A stretch of 64,000 nt of DNA from Methylomonas sp. MK1 (GCF_000365425.1 NZ_AQOV01000001.1:620001-684000), one strand, 5' to 3'; shown: positions 44,038 through 52,646, counted from the first letter of the stretch. Notes: generated by a model not told the origin, from the letters alone. Program-made: numbers and translations.

Positions 44038-44721
44038 TTATTTAGGCTTGATGAGCAGCATTTGATTACCGCCGCGTTGAAATTCGTAATCAACCTTAAC
44101 GATCTGTACGTCAAAACCTCGGCTAGCCAATTCTTCGCTGACGAGGGAAAGATAAGGCGAAATTGATCCATCAAGCGCAAGCAGCGGAAATATCCGCACC
44201 TCCCGAGCTACGCGCAACATTTCCTGTAGTGCCTGAAGATGAAACTCTGCCGACAAGTGTGCGCTATACAAAAACAGAAAATGCGACGACAAGGCAATAT
44301 CGAATTGTCCGTTTGCAAAAGGCAGTGCTGGTAACTCTCCGGCTATGTATCGGCCTTCTTGCTTGCCCGATTCGAAATCGGCGAGGAAAGTGTCCATGGC
44401 CGACATGCGGATTTCTCCGAGCGCTTCTATTGATGGAATGACATACCATACGTAGTCGGTTTGGTTGTAACGCATTTGAGCCATGACAGTTTCATAGGTC
44501 TCCGCTATGCGGCTTTTAATCTGCTCGACATCAAAGATATAGACAGGATCAACAGAAACCACTGCACCGCCGCGTTTGGTCAGTTCAGCGTTAAACCCTG
44601 CAGGCCCGTCACCACAGCCCAGAATATGTCTGCCAAGATCGGCCTCGGTCAGACCAAACATGTCGACATATTCGGTGTATGAACGTCCCCAAGGTACGAC
44701 CTTGTCCAGTGTAAAAGCCAT
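44038..44721 (-). CDS. SAM-dependent methyltransferase-like protein
   Basis: 227 aa. ILGCGDGPAGFNAELTKRGG is a motif I variant, with SVDPVYIFDVEQIKSRI and LPFANGQFDIALSSHFLFLY after it. The same architecture is found in conserved proteins near stress genes. Substrate unknown. Confidence 0.82.
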   Translation of the reverse strand: MAFTLDKVVPWGRSYTEYVDMFGLTEADLGRHILGCGDGPAGFNAELTKRGGAVVSVDPVYIFDVEQIKSRIAETYETVMAQMRYNQTDYVWYVIPSIEALGEIRMSAMDTFLADFESGKQEGRYIAGELPALPFANGQFDIALSSHFLFLYSAHLSAEFHLQALQEMLRVAREVRIFPLLALDGSISPYLSLVSEELASRGFDVQIVKVDYEFQRGGNQMLLIKPK

Positions 44722-44757
44722 CCAATGTTCCCTAAATGTTTCGGGTTTCTAACCCGG

Positions 44758-45159
44758 TTATTGCGCTTCTGAATGTTTGACAGCAAATCGCCCGATGCGG
44801 CCAAGATGGGTAAAGCCAAATCCCTCCGGGCATTTGAGTCCGTAACCCAGCGCCCGATCGAAGCCGATGTGGGCACACCAGATTAAACCGGCACATTGCA
44901 GTGCCGGAGACGGAACCGTAAAACCTATCACCAGGCTGGTAATGGCACCGATGTAGGAATGTGCGGTGTTATAGCTAATGGCGCCAACTTTGGCGCCGGC
45001 GAAATAACCAAGCAAAGATAGATCGGGCACCAGGAAGTAGATTGCGAAAGTACTCCAGTCCAGATCGAGTTTTGCGTAAGCGATACAGGCTGCAACTAGC
45101 ATGCAAAATCCCTCCAGCCGCAATAAAACACGAACGGCACCTGTTGTTTCACCTAGCAT
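44758..45159 (-). CDS. DUF4260-family membrane protein
   Basis: 133 aa with four hydrophobic segments; WSTFAIYFLVPDLSLLGYF and HIGFDRALGYGLK are hallmarks of DUF4260. Function unknown. GGAG precedes the ATG. It is the first gene downstream of the lux box at 45235-45250. Confidence 0.88.
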   Translation of the reverse strand: MLGETTGAVRVLLRLEGFCMLVAACIAYAKLDLDWSTFAIYFLVPDLSLLGYFAGAKVGAISYNTAHSYIGAITSLVIGFTVPSPALQCAGLIWCAHIGFDRALGYGLKCPEGFGFTHLGRIGRFAVKHSEAQ

Positions 45160-45234
45160 TTTGACTCCAGCAATTCCTGCATAGAAACTGATTGTTTTGG
45201 GTTAATTACAACTCAGGTTGATGTCTTGCAACAA

Positions 45235-45250
45235 CTGTCAGTGTTGACAG
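45235..45250 (-). promoter_or_regulatory. Lux-box-like operator 2
   Basis: CTGTCAGTGTTGACAG on the + strand obeys the CT-N12-AG rule for LuxR-type sites and is a near-perfect dyad (6-bp arms CTGTCA/TGACAG). Read on the minus strand it continues TTGTT exactly as at the first box. It ends 75 nt before the DUF4260 start. A TGTAAT about 24 nt downstream could serve as -10 element. Confidence 0.7.
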
Positions 45251-45359
45251 GGTATGGTTTGAAACTTGTAATTTCCGGCGCGCAGCCCGCTTATTATCCG
45301 GCTATAACTGCAATCCAGGATTTGCTATGTATCGACAAGCTCTCTTGGCATATTGCATC

Positions 45360-46181
45360 TCACTCGGCCCCCATGAATGCCAACATTAAATTCATTTGCG
45401 CAGCCAACATGGGAACGCCGGTGTGGATGACTTTCCCTTGTCCGGACGCTTCCTGGAGTAGCGGCGTCATTTCCGGTGCTATAACGCATTCGGCTACCAG
45501 ATCACAACGTCTTATCATCTGTTTGGCAATCGGCAGATCATCATTTGGTTTCATGCCGAGAGAAGTGCCGTTGATCGCGATGTCGTAGTGCGAAGTTGCC
45601 TGGATTGCTGTTGTTACCTCAACTTGAGGATAAACATCAGTGACTCGCTCCAACAGACCGCTGGCTCTTTCCGGTGTTCGATTCTGTATGCAGAGTGAAG
45701 CGCAGCCGTGTTTTGCAAGGGCAAAAGCAATAGCCGATGCCGCACCTCCGGCCCCGACCAGAAGGACGCGCGCACCTTTCACGCTGTATCCGGCTCCGGC
45801 TAATCCGGCAATAAAACCCTCACCGTCCAGCATGGTGCCGATGAGGCGGCCGTCTCGGTTTCGGCGAACCACATTCACGGCGCCGACCAGGCGTGCCTCC
45901 GGGGTAAGTTCATCGACTAAACGAGCAGTAACGACTTTGTGAGGCATGGAGACGACTGCGCCGCCAAAGTTGTTTAAAGTTCGCAGGCCTGCAAAAAATG
46001 ACAGGTAGCCTTCGGCAGACACGTGCATCGGCAACATAACGAACGAACCCAAAAGCCCGCTGTCTTGCAGTAATGCGTTTGCCATGGCGGGCGTTCTAGC
46101 CTGGCTGACGGGGTCGGCGATGACGCCAAGTATTTTGGTGTTCCCGGTAATCGAGGCAAGCATGTATTTTCGATTCTGCAT
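45360..46181 (-). CDS. Shikimate dehydrogenase-like oxidoreductase
   Basis: 273 aa, or 267 from a second ATG. AroE fold: the catalytic Lys in VVSMPHKVV, Asp in GTMLDGEGF, and NADP loop VLLVGAGGAASAIAFALA. The shikimate-binding serines of AroE (PVSHSLSP) are replaced (PVSQARTP), so the substrate is probably not shikimate. It is the last gene of the first lux-box operon. Confidence 0.85.
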   Translation of the reverse strand: MQNRKYMLASITGNTKILGVIADPVSQARTPAMANALLQDSGLLGSFVMLPMHVSAEGYLSFFAGLRTLNNFGGAVVSMPHKVVTARLVDELTPEARLVGAVNVVRRNRDGRLIGTMLDGEGFIAGLAGAGYSVKGARVLLVGAGGAASAIAFALAKHGCASLCIQNRTPERASGLLERVTDVYPQVEVTTAIQATSHYDIAINGTSLGMKPNDDLPIAKQMIRRCDLVAECVIAPEMTPLLQEASGQGKVIHTGVPMLAAQMNLMLAFMGAE

Positions 46182-46208
46182 AAAAGTGAGGCGTTGTCCC
46201 TTTGCATG

Positions 46209-46769
46209 TCATGTTGGATGATATTGATATACTCCATATTTCCAATAGCCGCCGCCCGGCTTTGAGGGACCAACCCAGTTTCTGGCTAACAACTCCTGGG
46301 CGATGAAGTAATTAACGAAACCATGTCCCACCAACAAGACACTTTTATGCTCACGCGCCATGTCTATTAATGTCGATGCGGCAACTTGCGCCCGCTTTTT
46401 TGCCATGTAGAGCGATTCGCCGTTTCGCGAGAATCCAATTACCGACAGACACCGCAACAGTATGCCCCAGGCTTCGACCGACATCGTCAATGTACCCTGT
46501 TTGAAATGAGGGATAGCAATTTCCCGAAATAGTGGATCGCTCAGTAAAATATCGCTAAATCCTAATGCCTTGGCCGACTCTAAAGAACGAGTAAAATCGC
46601 TACATACGGCAACATGGCATGCCGAAGCGCGCTGCTTGGCGGTTTCCGGCGGTTCGTCCGCTATACCGGATAAATCATAACGGCTGATAATCTCGCCTAT
46701 GTCCCGCGCTTTGGCTTTGCCTTTTAGCTCGACCGTGGGCTTACCGTGCCTGATTAATGTGATTTCCAT
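46209..46769 (-). CDS. Histidine phosphatase (phosphoglycerate-mutase-like)
   Basis: 186 aa from MEITLIRHGKPTVE. The RHG motif bears the phospho-accepting His, and LLVGHGFVNYFIAQEL the second His. A mid-region arginine (CSDFTRSLESA) completes the site. Substrate unknown. The ATG overlaps the GNAT stop by 1 nt (TGATG). Confidence 0.88.
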   Translation of the reverse strand: MEITLIRHGKPTVELKGKAKARDIGEIISRYDLSGIADEPPETAKQRASACHVAVCSDFTRSLESAKALGFSDILLSDPLFREIAIPHFKQGTLTMSVEAWGILLRCLSVIGFSRNGESLYMAKKRAQVAASTLIDMAREHKSVLLVGHGFVNYFIAQELLARNWVGPSKPGGGYWKYGVYQYHPT

Positions 46770-47302
46770 CACTGCACACTCATGCAAAACGAAGACAAAT
46801 TGACCAGCGGTTGTGGTACAGGATGAATTAGGTGTGCGGTCGCCAATTGCATGGGGACAAACGCCACGCCATTTTCTTCGATGCCAGGGCGTTGCGGCTG
46901 AAAGCCAAGCCGCGCATAAAACGGCACGGCGGGTAGAGAAGAATTAACCGTGAAGGTTTCCGACGGTTTTGCGGCCAACGATGATTTGATTGCTGTTAAC
47001 GCTAATGCCGTGCCGATGCCTTGGTATTGAAACGCGGGCGCCACGAACAGATGAAAAACATGCCGCGCGTCGCGGACGGCAACTACTCCGGCCAGCGTAT
47101 CGCCGAACAAACCCAGCAGATAAAGGAAATCGGCGTTGGTGATGTAACTGCCAATAGCTTGGGCGGAAATGCTCGAAAAAAACATCTCTGCGCCTTCGCC
47201 GCTTGGGTTAACCGTACAAAAACCGGCAACGCTGTGAATCAGCTGGCTGATTGCGTCGGCATCTGTCGGCACAGCGTGACGGATGATCAACGGCGAGTTC
47301 AT
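46769..47302 (-). CDS. GNAT-family acetyltransferase
   Basis: 177 aa. HVFHLFVAPAFQYQGIGTALAL is the acetyl-CoA motif; FYARLGFQPQRPGIEENGVAF is typical of the subgroup. It lies 22 nt after the reductase/transglutaminase gene and is coupled to the phosphatase gene. Substrate unknown. Confidence 0.88.
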   Translation of the reverse strand: MNSPLIIRHAVPTDADAISQLIHSVAGFCTVNPSGEGAEMFFSSISAQAIGSYITNADFLYLLGLFGDTLAGVVAVRDARHVFHLFVAPAFQYQGIGTALALTAIKSSLAAKPSETFTVNSSLPAVPFYARLGFQPQRPGIEENGVAFVPMQLATAHLIHPVPQPLVNLSSFCMSVQ

Positions 47303-47324
47303 GAATACGCGGTCGTTTCGACGT

Positions 47325-48419
47325 TCATTGGTTTGTAGCGATAAAGTCCGGCAAATTGTTGTAAACCTGTTCGACGGTTTGGTTCTCGGTTAAGGCTCTG
47401 ACGACTGCAGGCAAGGGTTCCGCCCGGATGCCGGGTAAATCTTGTTCCAAAGCATTTACAATCGGGAACGCCAATTTTTCCAGCGGCGGGCAAAAGTCCG
47501 CTTCCACACCGGGCTTATTGCCGCGCGCATCGATCCGGTACCAACCGTATTGCTGTAGATAAACCGCGTTCAAACCGTGCAAACAATAAGGGGGCTGGTC
47601 GCCGTCTATGGTCAACCGCTGATAACAAAGTCCGGCCGGAATATCGTTGGCGCGCAACAGCGCCGCCAGCAAATGGCTTTTGGCGTAACAGTAGCCGGTG
47701 CCGTGGATTAATACCTCGGAAGCTTTGCAGGTCACCGGATTCAGCCGATAGTCCCAACTATGCTTGATCTCGTCGCGGACAAATTCGAAACAGCGTTCGG
47801 CGATTTCTTCCTCGTCAGCGCAGCCGTCCGCCAACTTTGCGGCTTGCGCGACGATGGCGGGATGTTGGCTGTCGATATAAAGGCTACTGTTCAGGTATGG
47901 CTTCATCGCCGCGCGTTCGATTTCCACTAATACGCCGGTGAGTAAAGAGACTATTTCCGGCGTAGCCAGCAGGTCTGCTTCGCCGATGTTCGCGCTCGGC
48001 AACGGCAAGGTGATCGATGCCGCTTCGATCAGTGTTGCCGACATCGTGATCAAAGTTTCCCGGAGTGCGGAATCGGCATGATTGGCGCGTGGCGAAGCGT
48101 TCAATACCGCTACCGGTTTATCCGCAAAGCCCTCGAATGACACCAACCAATCCAGCGCATTTTTGATGGTGCCTGTAACGCCGTGGGCATATTCCGGACT
48201 GGCGATCAGCAAGGCATCCGCCGAGGCCACTTCGTTGCGTAATTTCGCCGCGACGGGCGGAGGCGCACTTTCCAAATCCGGATTGTATAAGGGGAGTTCG
48301 CCAAGCGAGGTAAACAAACAGACTTCGATTGAGGCCGGCGCCAACTGTCTTACGACCCGTAGCACGGCGGAATTGATGGACGCTGCCCGCAAGCTGCCGG
48401 ATAAAGCCAATATTCTCAT
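47325..48419 (-). CDS. NADPH-FMN reductase / transglutaminase-like fusion
   Basis: 364 aa in two domains. Residues 1 to about 175 are an NADPH-dependent FMN reductase (LALSGSLRAASINSAVLR; ASPEYAHGVTGTIKNALDW). Residues about 190-364 are a transglutaminase-like cysteine protease fold with Cys in HGTGYCYAKSHLLAALLR, His in YCLHGLNAVYL and Asp in WYRIDARGN. The combination is unusual, and I infer a redox-linked peptide or amide reaction at most. It starts 7 nt after the GNAT gene in the lux-box operon. Confidence 0.88.
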   Translation of the reverse strand: MRILALSGSLRAASINSAVLRVVRQLAPASIEVCLFTSLGELPLYNPDLESAPPPVAAKLRNEVASADALLIASPEYAHGVTGTIKNALDWLVSFEGFADKPVAVLNASPRANHADSALRETLITMSATLIEAASITLPLPSANIGEADLLATPEIVSLLTGVLVEIERAAMKPYLNSSLYIDSQHPAIVAQAAKLADGCADEEEIAERCFEFVRDEIKHSWDYRLNPVTCKASEVLIHGTGYCYAKSHLLAALLRANDIPAGLCYQRLTIDGDQPPYCLHGLNAVYLQQYGWYRIDARGNKPGVEADFCPPLEKLAFPIVNALEQDLPGIRAEPLPAVVRALTENQTVEQVYNNLPDFIATNQ

Positions 48420-48426
48420 TCCGAAT

Positions 48427-48858
48427 CTAGGTGTTGAATGTTAGGGAAATGTGGTGGCTGCTCAGTTGCAAACCCTTGTTAAGATACAATCGATGCGCAT
48501 GATGGCGCTGATAGCCGGAATCCAAATGCACGCCCAGACAGCCGTGCGCTTGCGCATGTTCGATCAGCCAATCGAGCAAGGCGCCGGCAAAACCTTGTGT
48601 AGTCTCGCCGCTGAGCGTGGCTAAATCGTCGATATACAGTATTTTGCCCCAGGCCAGAAACTCGGCGAAACGGAAACCCGCCACGCTTTTAACGACGCCT
48701 TGTTGTCTAACAGCCAGAATTTGGTAGGACTGCGCTTGCTGGCGGCGAACCTGGGCCAGAAACCGGTCCTGCTCGAGATGCGGGCGCAGCTCGCTAAACA
48801 CCGGAAAACAGGCTTGAATTTCGGCGTCGGTATCGGCAATGAAAATATCGAGAGTCAT
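48427..48858 (-). CDS. GNAT-family acetyltransferase
   Basis: 143 aa. ILYIDDLATLSGETTQGFAGALLDWLI and HLDSGYQRHHAHRLYLNKGL match the GNAT at 11037-11483. It is the first gene after the lux box at 48973-48988 and diverges from luxR. It is not a LuxI: the conserved LuxI Arg/Phe/Trp/Asp/Glu pattern is not seen. Confidence 0.85.
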   Translation of the reverse strand: MTLDIFIADTDAEIQACFPVFSELRPHLEQDRFLAQVRRQQAQSYQILAVRQQGVVKSVAGFRFAEFLAWGKILYIDDLATLSGETTQGFAGALLDWLIEHAQAHGCLGVHLDSGYQRHHAHRLYLNKGLQLSSHHISLTFNT

Positions 48859-48972
48859 GGCTACGGCTTAACAATCAAAAAGGTGGCTGTTGGCTTAAAA
48901 ACAAAATACAAGGCATAGCTGAAACCTATACCAGCTTTGCTAGATTAGACGCTATTTACAACCGCCTAACAA

Positions 48973-48988
48973 CTGTCAATATTGACAG
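48973..48988. promoter_or_regulatory. Lux-box operator 1 in the luxR divergent promoter
   Basis: CTGTCAATATTGACAG is a perfect 16-nt palindrome that satisfies CT-N12-AG. It lies 93 nt before luxR and 114 nt before the divergent GNAT. The minus-strand extension CTGTCA-N4-TGACAGTTGTT is identical in the second box at 45235-45250. Confidence 0.78.
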
Positions 48989-49081
48989 CTTATATTGCTG
49001 GTAAAGCTTCAGGACATATAGAGTTTCGGTATGTTCACCATTTAGGATAAGCTTTCGAACAGTACTAACGACGGTAGGCCC

Positions 49082-49792
49082 ATGAAAGCTTGGCAAGAAA
49101 TTCAACTTCAAGCGTTACAAACTAGCGATAGTGAACATCAGCTTTTTCAAACCATTGTTTCGTTGGCTGCGGAGTTGGGTTTTGACTACTGTGCCTACGG
49201 ACTCAGGTTGGCGCTGCCGCTGAGCAATCCGAAGATCGTGAAAAAGAGTAATTATCCAACGGCTTGGCAAGCGCAATATCAGACAAAAAACTATTGTGCG
49301 ATCGATCCCACCGTCAAACACGCTCTGCGTTCGCCTCTGCCTATCCTGTGGACGGACGGTTTGTTCGCTTCGACGGCGGCGTTTTGGGAGGAAGCGCGTT
49401 CGTTCGGATTGCGTTATGGTTGGGCGCAATCCATGCGGGATGTCCCTGGCGCAACCGGCATGCTCTCTTTAGCGCGATCCGATGAGCCGCTTAGCGAAAC
49501 CGAGCTTACGGCCAAGGCTTTCAAAATGGCTTGGTTGACCCAAAATGCGCATATTGCCTTGTCGCGCAGCGTGTTACCCAAATTGCTGCCGGAAGCGGAT
49601 ACCAAATTATCGAACCGCGAGGTTGCAGTACTACGCTGGACTGCCGATGGCAAGACTTCCGGCGAAATAGCCAGCATCATGAAAATAACAGAGCGGACCG
49701 TTAATTTTCATATTAGCAATGCCGCGACGAAATTAAATGCGGCCAACAAAACCTCGGCAGCCGTCAAAGCGGCGATGCTCGGTTTTTTATAA
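49082..49792 (+). CDS. LuxR-family acyl-homoserine-lactone receptor (solo)
   Basis: 236 aa, the quorum-sensing LuxR length. In the autoinducer domain the ligand-contact residues are kept: Trp and Tyr in TAWQAQYQ, Asp-Pro in CAIDPTVKHA, Trp in PILWTDG, and the downstream Gly. The GerE HTH is LSNREVAVLRWTADGKTSGE with ERTVNFHISNAATKLNA. No luxI is present in the window, so it is a solo here. It is divergent from the minus-strand island and carries a lux box in its promoter. Confidence 0.93.
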   Translation: MKAWQEIQLQALQTSDSEHQLFQTIVSLAAELGFDYCAYGLRLALPLSNPKIVKKSNYPTAWQAQYQTKNYCAIDPTVKHALRSPLPILWTDGLFASTAAFWEEARSFGLRYGWAQSMRDVPGATGMLSLARSDEPLSETELTAKAFKMAWLTQNAHIALSRSVLPKLLPEADTKLSNREVAVLRWTADGKTSGEIASIMKITERTVNFHISNAATKLNAANKTSAAVKAAMLGFL

Positions 49793-49999
49793 AAACCACG
49801 CTGTTGAATCTGATTACCGAATCCTTGTGATCATTGCGGAAACGAACTTCGGACCTGTAAAGCGTCTTTCAGCGATCGGGAACCCCTGATCTAATAGAAG
49901 GCGCGGTCCAGCTGGAAAATGACACTGATTTTCGCAAGCAATACAGGAGCACTGGATTAATTTCTAACGGTCATCAATCCGCCCGGATTCCATACACGC

Positions 50000-50548
50000 T
50001 TAGCCAAATCCAACCACCGTCACAAAGCGAAACCAAAGAGTACCTAGAATGATGCAGCTTGACGCCCAAGTCGCGAAGCGATACGGCACCCAGTTTACCG
50101 CCATATAAATAAATGCATGGGCATACCTGAGTACAACAAAAGCCCACGCAAGAGCGATTTGAACGTTGTCAGCTTCTTTCACTACCAACATCAATAGACA
50201 AATCACATAAAAAAGCGGTGGTACTTGCATCAGATTATTGAAAGTTCGAGCCGGACGCTCTAATCGATCATCAGCCGGGATATCCGACTTGTAATCCGCG
50301 AAATACCCGATCGATGCATGTCCTCGAATAACGGCAACATTGCGTGCGACGACCATAATCAGCCATACCAAAGCCGTCAGCGTAAAGAGCGCAGCCATGG
50401 GAGAAACAAGCAACTCCGGTCGCACAGAGTGATGTTCACCGGCTAATAGCCAGAATAACCAAGCTACGACCGAGCCGACAATTATGCAAGGAGCTGCGTA
50501 AATCCGCAGCAACGAGATATTGGTGGCAGTAGAATTTATTGGCGACAT
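50000..50548 (-). CDS. MAPEG-family membrane protein
   Basis: 182 aa from MSPINSTATNIS. Four helices; RTFNNLMQVPPLFYVICLLML and AFVVLRYAHAFIYM are MAPEG-type. It diverges from an HxlR regulator across a 108-nt promoter, so it is probably that regulator's target. Substrate unknown. Confidence 0.82.
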   Translation of the reverse strand: MSPINSTATNISLLRIYAAPCIIVGSVVAWLFWLLAGEHHSVRPELLVSPMAALFTLTALVWLIMVVARNVAVIRGHASIGYFADYKSDIPADDRLERPARTFNNLMQVPPLFYVICLLMLVVKEADNVQIALAWAFVVLRYAHAFIYMAVNWVPYRFATWASSCIILGTLWFRFVTVVGFG

Positions 50549-50599
50549 ATACGATTTCCTTATGAACGTGGTTTGCGGAATAAGCCCCGGCTGATATAC

Positions 50600-50643
50600 T
50601 TGCAATATGCAACTAATTATCCCATTTCAATTGCAAAACGCAA
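50600..50643. promoter_or_regulatory. Candidate HxlR operators
   Basis: Two similar dyads lie in the divergent promoter: TTGCA-ATA-TGCAA (50600-50612) and TTGC-AAAAC-GCAA (50631-50643), 31 nt apart. Repeated dyads between an HxlR gene and its divergent neighbour are the usual operator layout. Inferred from sequence only. Confidence 0.4.
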
Positions 50644-50656
50644 GTAAATAAGCCAG

Positions 50657-51073
50657 ATGTCCGACTTGAAGCTCGAAAATAGATGCCCAATTGATTATGC
50701 CCTCGAAGTGTTCGGAGACCGATGGACGCTGCTCGTACTCCGCGATCTGATGCTAAGTGGCAAACGGCACTACCGAGAGCTGATGACGTCGAAAGAAGGA
50801 ATCGCAACTAACATTCTGGCTTCGCGATTGAAGAAAATGGAAGCGGACGGACTCGTTATCCGCAAACACAAGCCCGAAGACAAACGCCAAGTGTTTTATG
50901 AACTAACGGACAAAGCACTTGATCTAGTCCCTGTGCTACTCGAAATTAGCCGCTGGAGCGTGATTTACGACAAACATACGGCAGCACCACCGGAACTCAT
51001 GCGCCGCTATCAAGAAGAGCCGCAGCAGCTAATAGCAGATTTGCAGGAAGCGGCACGGGTCCGGCAAACCTGA
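50657..51073 (+). CDS. HxlR-family transcriptional regulator
   Basis: 138 aa. The conserved N-terminal cysteine and helix CPIDYALEVFGDRWTLLVLRDLM, RHYRELMTSKEGIATNILASRLKKM and GLVIRKHKPEDKRQVFYELT define HxlR winged helix proteins. Members sense electrophiles or aldehydes, often through that cysteine. Its likely target is the divergent MAPEG gene. Confidence 0.93.
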   Translation: MSDLKLENRCPIDYALEVFGDRWTLLVLRDLMLSGKRHYRELMTSKEGIATNILASRLKKMEADGLVIRKHKPEDKRQVFYELTDKALDLVPVLLEISRWSVIYDKHTAAPPELMRRYQEEPQQLIADLQEAARVRQT

Positions 51074-51361
51074 TCGTGTTTGCAACAAAAACGAAAATTT
51101 GGATGTGGCTTTCTACCCCTTTTGCCAGATCAAAATTTTGTAAGGCATTTTTACAACGCCCATTCCCCGGAAATTTTGGACTGATCGCAAATACCAGTCA
51201 TCAACAAGACCGGCAACAGCCGGAACAGCACGTCAATTCGACTCTTCATGCCGTTAAAACCTGCCACATCGACCGTTCGATTATGGGCACACAACCTCAT
51301 GGTATTTCGTCTTTTGCATTCAGCGCCGAGACTCAAGTGGGTTCACTTGTGTCGAGGTGCA

Positions 51362-52282
51362 TCATTTGCTCACGCCTCGCGCCGCTGCCGGCTTGACCCG
51401 TGAACTGTGCTCGCTGTTCATAAAGATGATAGCCCCGATGATGACAGTCGATGCACTCAGAATGCGCGGCGTGAGCGGTTCTTGCACGAACCAGTTACCT
51501 AAAAACACCGCCACCAGCGGATTAACATAGGCATAGGTCGCAACCAGCGAAATCGGCGCATTCTGCAGCAACCAAGCATAAGATGCGAAACCGATCATCG
51601 AGCCAAACACTATCAGATACACCAAGGCCAGCCATGAGTCGGTCGATACCTGGGTAAGACTGAAGATGCTCCATTGTTCGCTTAGAACACTGACAACCAA
51701 CAACGCAAATCCCCCGGCCAGCATTTCCGCGCCGGTTGTCATCAGCGCCGTCTTCGGCAAATCCGCGGTCTTGCTATAGATAGAACCAACGGCCCAAAGC
51801 AAACTGGCGAGCAATAGCGCCACCACACCGGACATGTTTAACGGCATGCCGTCCGAAAACACCGACGGACCGACTAGCAGGTAAATTCCGATAAAACCAA
51901 TGACCAGGCCGATCAATACGCGTAGCGTAGGTCTGACGCCGTTAGGCCTGAGTGCGTCGGCAATCACCAGAAACATAGGCACGGCACCGATGATCAGCGC
52001 GGCGACACCGGACGGAACGGTTTGTTCGGCCCAACAGACCAAACCGTTGCCGCCGAGCAATAACAAAGTGCCGACAATGGCGGCTGAACGCCACTGCCGC
52101 AAAGTCGGCGAGGCATCGCCGGCCAGACGCCGCCAAGCCAGCAAAATGACGCCGGACACCACAAAACGCATTCCGGCCGACAAAAATGGCGGCAGCGTCT
52201 CGACCACAAAACGGATCATCAAATAAGTCGATCCCCACACCAGATAAACGGCCAACAACGCCGCCCAAATCTTCGCATTCAT
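51362..52282 (-). CDS. yedA: EamA/DMT-family exporter, copy 2 (YedA-like)
   Basis: 306 aa, same length and topology as the gene at 5951-6871, about 90% identical by eye. Differences are conservative and spread out, so both copies look functional. The shared upstream flank is interrupted by about 40 nt here (CTCTGCCAGCCAAGGACG region). It points the same way as copy 1, some 45 kb apart. Confidence 0.92.
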   Translation of the reverse strand: MNAKIWAALLAVYLVWGSTYLMIRFVVETLPPFLSAGMRFVVSGVILLAWRRLAGDASPTLRQWRSAAIVGTLLLLGGNGLVCWAEQTVPSGVAALIIGAVPMFLVIADALRPNGVRPTLRVLIGLVIGFIGIYLLVGPSVFSDGMPLNMSGVVALLLASLLWAVGSIYSKTADLPKTALMTTGAEMLAGGFALLVVSVLSEQWSIFSLTQVSTDSWLALVYLIVFGSMIGFASYAWLLQNAPISLVATYAYVNPLVAVFLGNWFVQEPLTPRILSASTVIIGAIIFMNSEHSSRVKPAAARGVSK

Positions 52283-52646
52283 TCTTCGAACGCCTGACTA
52301 ATTTCAGTTTCTACTTGCGCCTCTGCCAGCCAAGGACGTAAGGGCCAGGGCGAATAATTTTTGTTGCCGATGATTAAGGTTAGCGCCAAGTGACATCCTA
52401 ATAGGTGGAAAATTGGTTAAAAGTTATCGAAGCTTTGCTACAAAATGGATTGCGGACCACCGCACTTTTCAGCGAAACCAAGCGTAAGGCCGCAATGACT
52501 TCGCGCGTTCACCAGATCAAATCGGCAAACAATAGGCGCTTAATTTGGATACTGAAATCTCAGATTCTTGCGGTTAAATTAGATAACCACGACTATCCGA
52601 TTAAAAACAGCAACCCCAGCGCGACGGCTAGAGTTGCTGAATAGCG
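52283..52646. other. Gene-free stretch between EamA copy 2 and ribB
   Basis: 364 nt. The part next to EamA repeats the upstream flank of copy 1. On the minus strand near 52590-52640 a short stretch, YSATLAVALGLLFLIG, resembles a signal peptide but is soon stopped; it may be the remains of a small exported gene like the one at 7140-7412. Confidence 0.4.

Noticed and set aside
48427..48858. GNAT beside luxR considered as a LuxI-type synthase
   Set aside because: LuxI shares a distant fold but its conserved residues are absent; sequence fits ordinary GNATs.
48958..48972. GCCTAACAA next to lux box 1 as an attC left core
   Set aside because: No right core or cassette layout around it; probably chance.
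51151..51336. 61-codon minus-strand frame downstream of EamA copy 2
   Set aside because: Hydrophobic stretch near its end, but no ribosome site or family; not supported.
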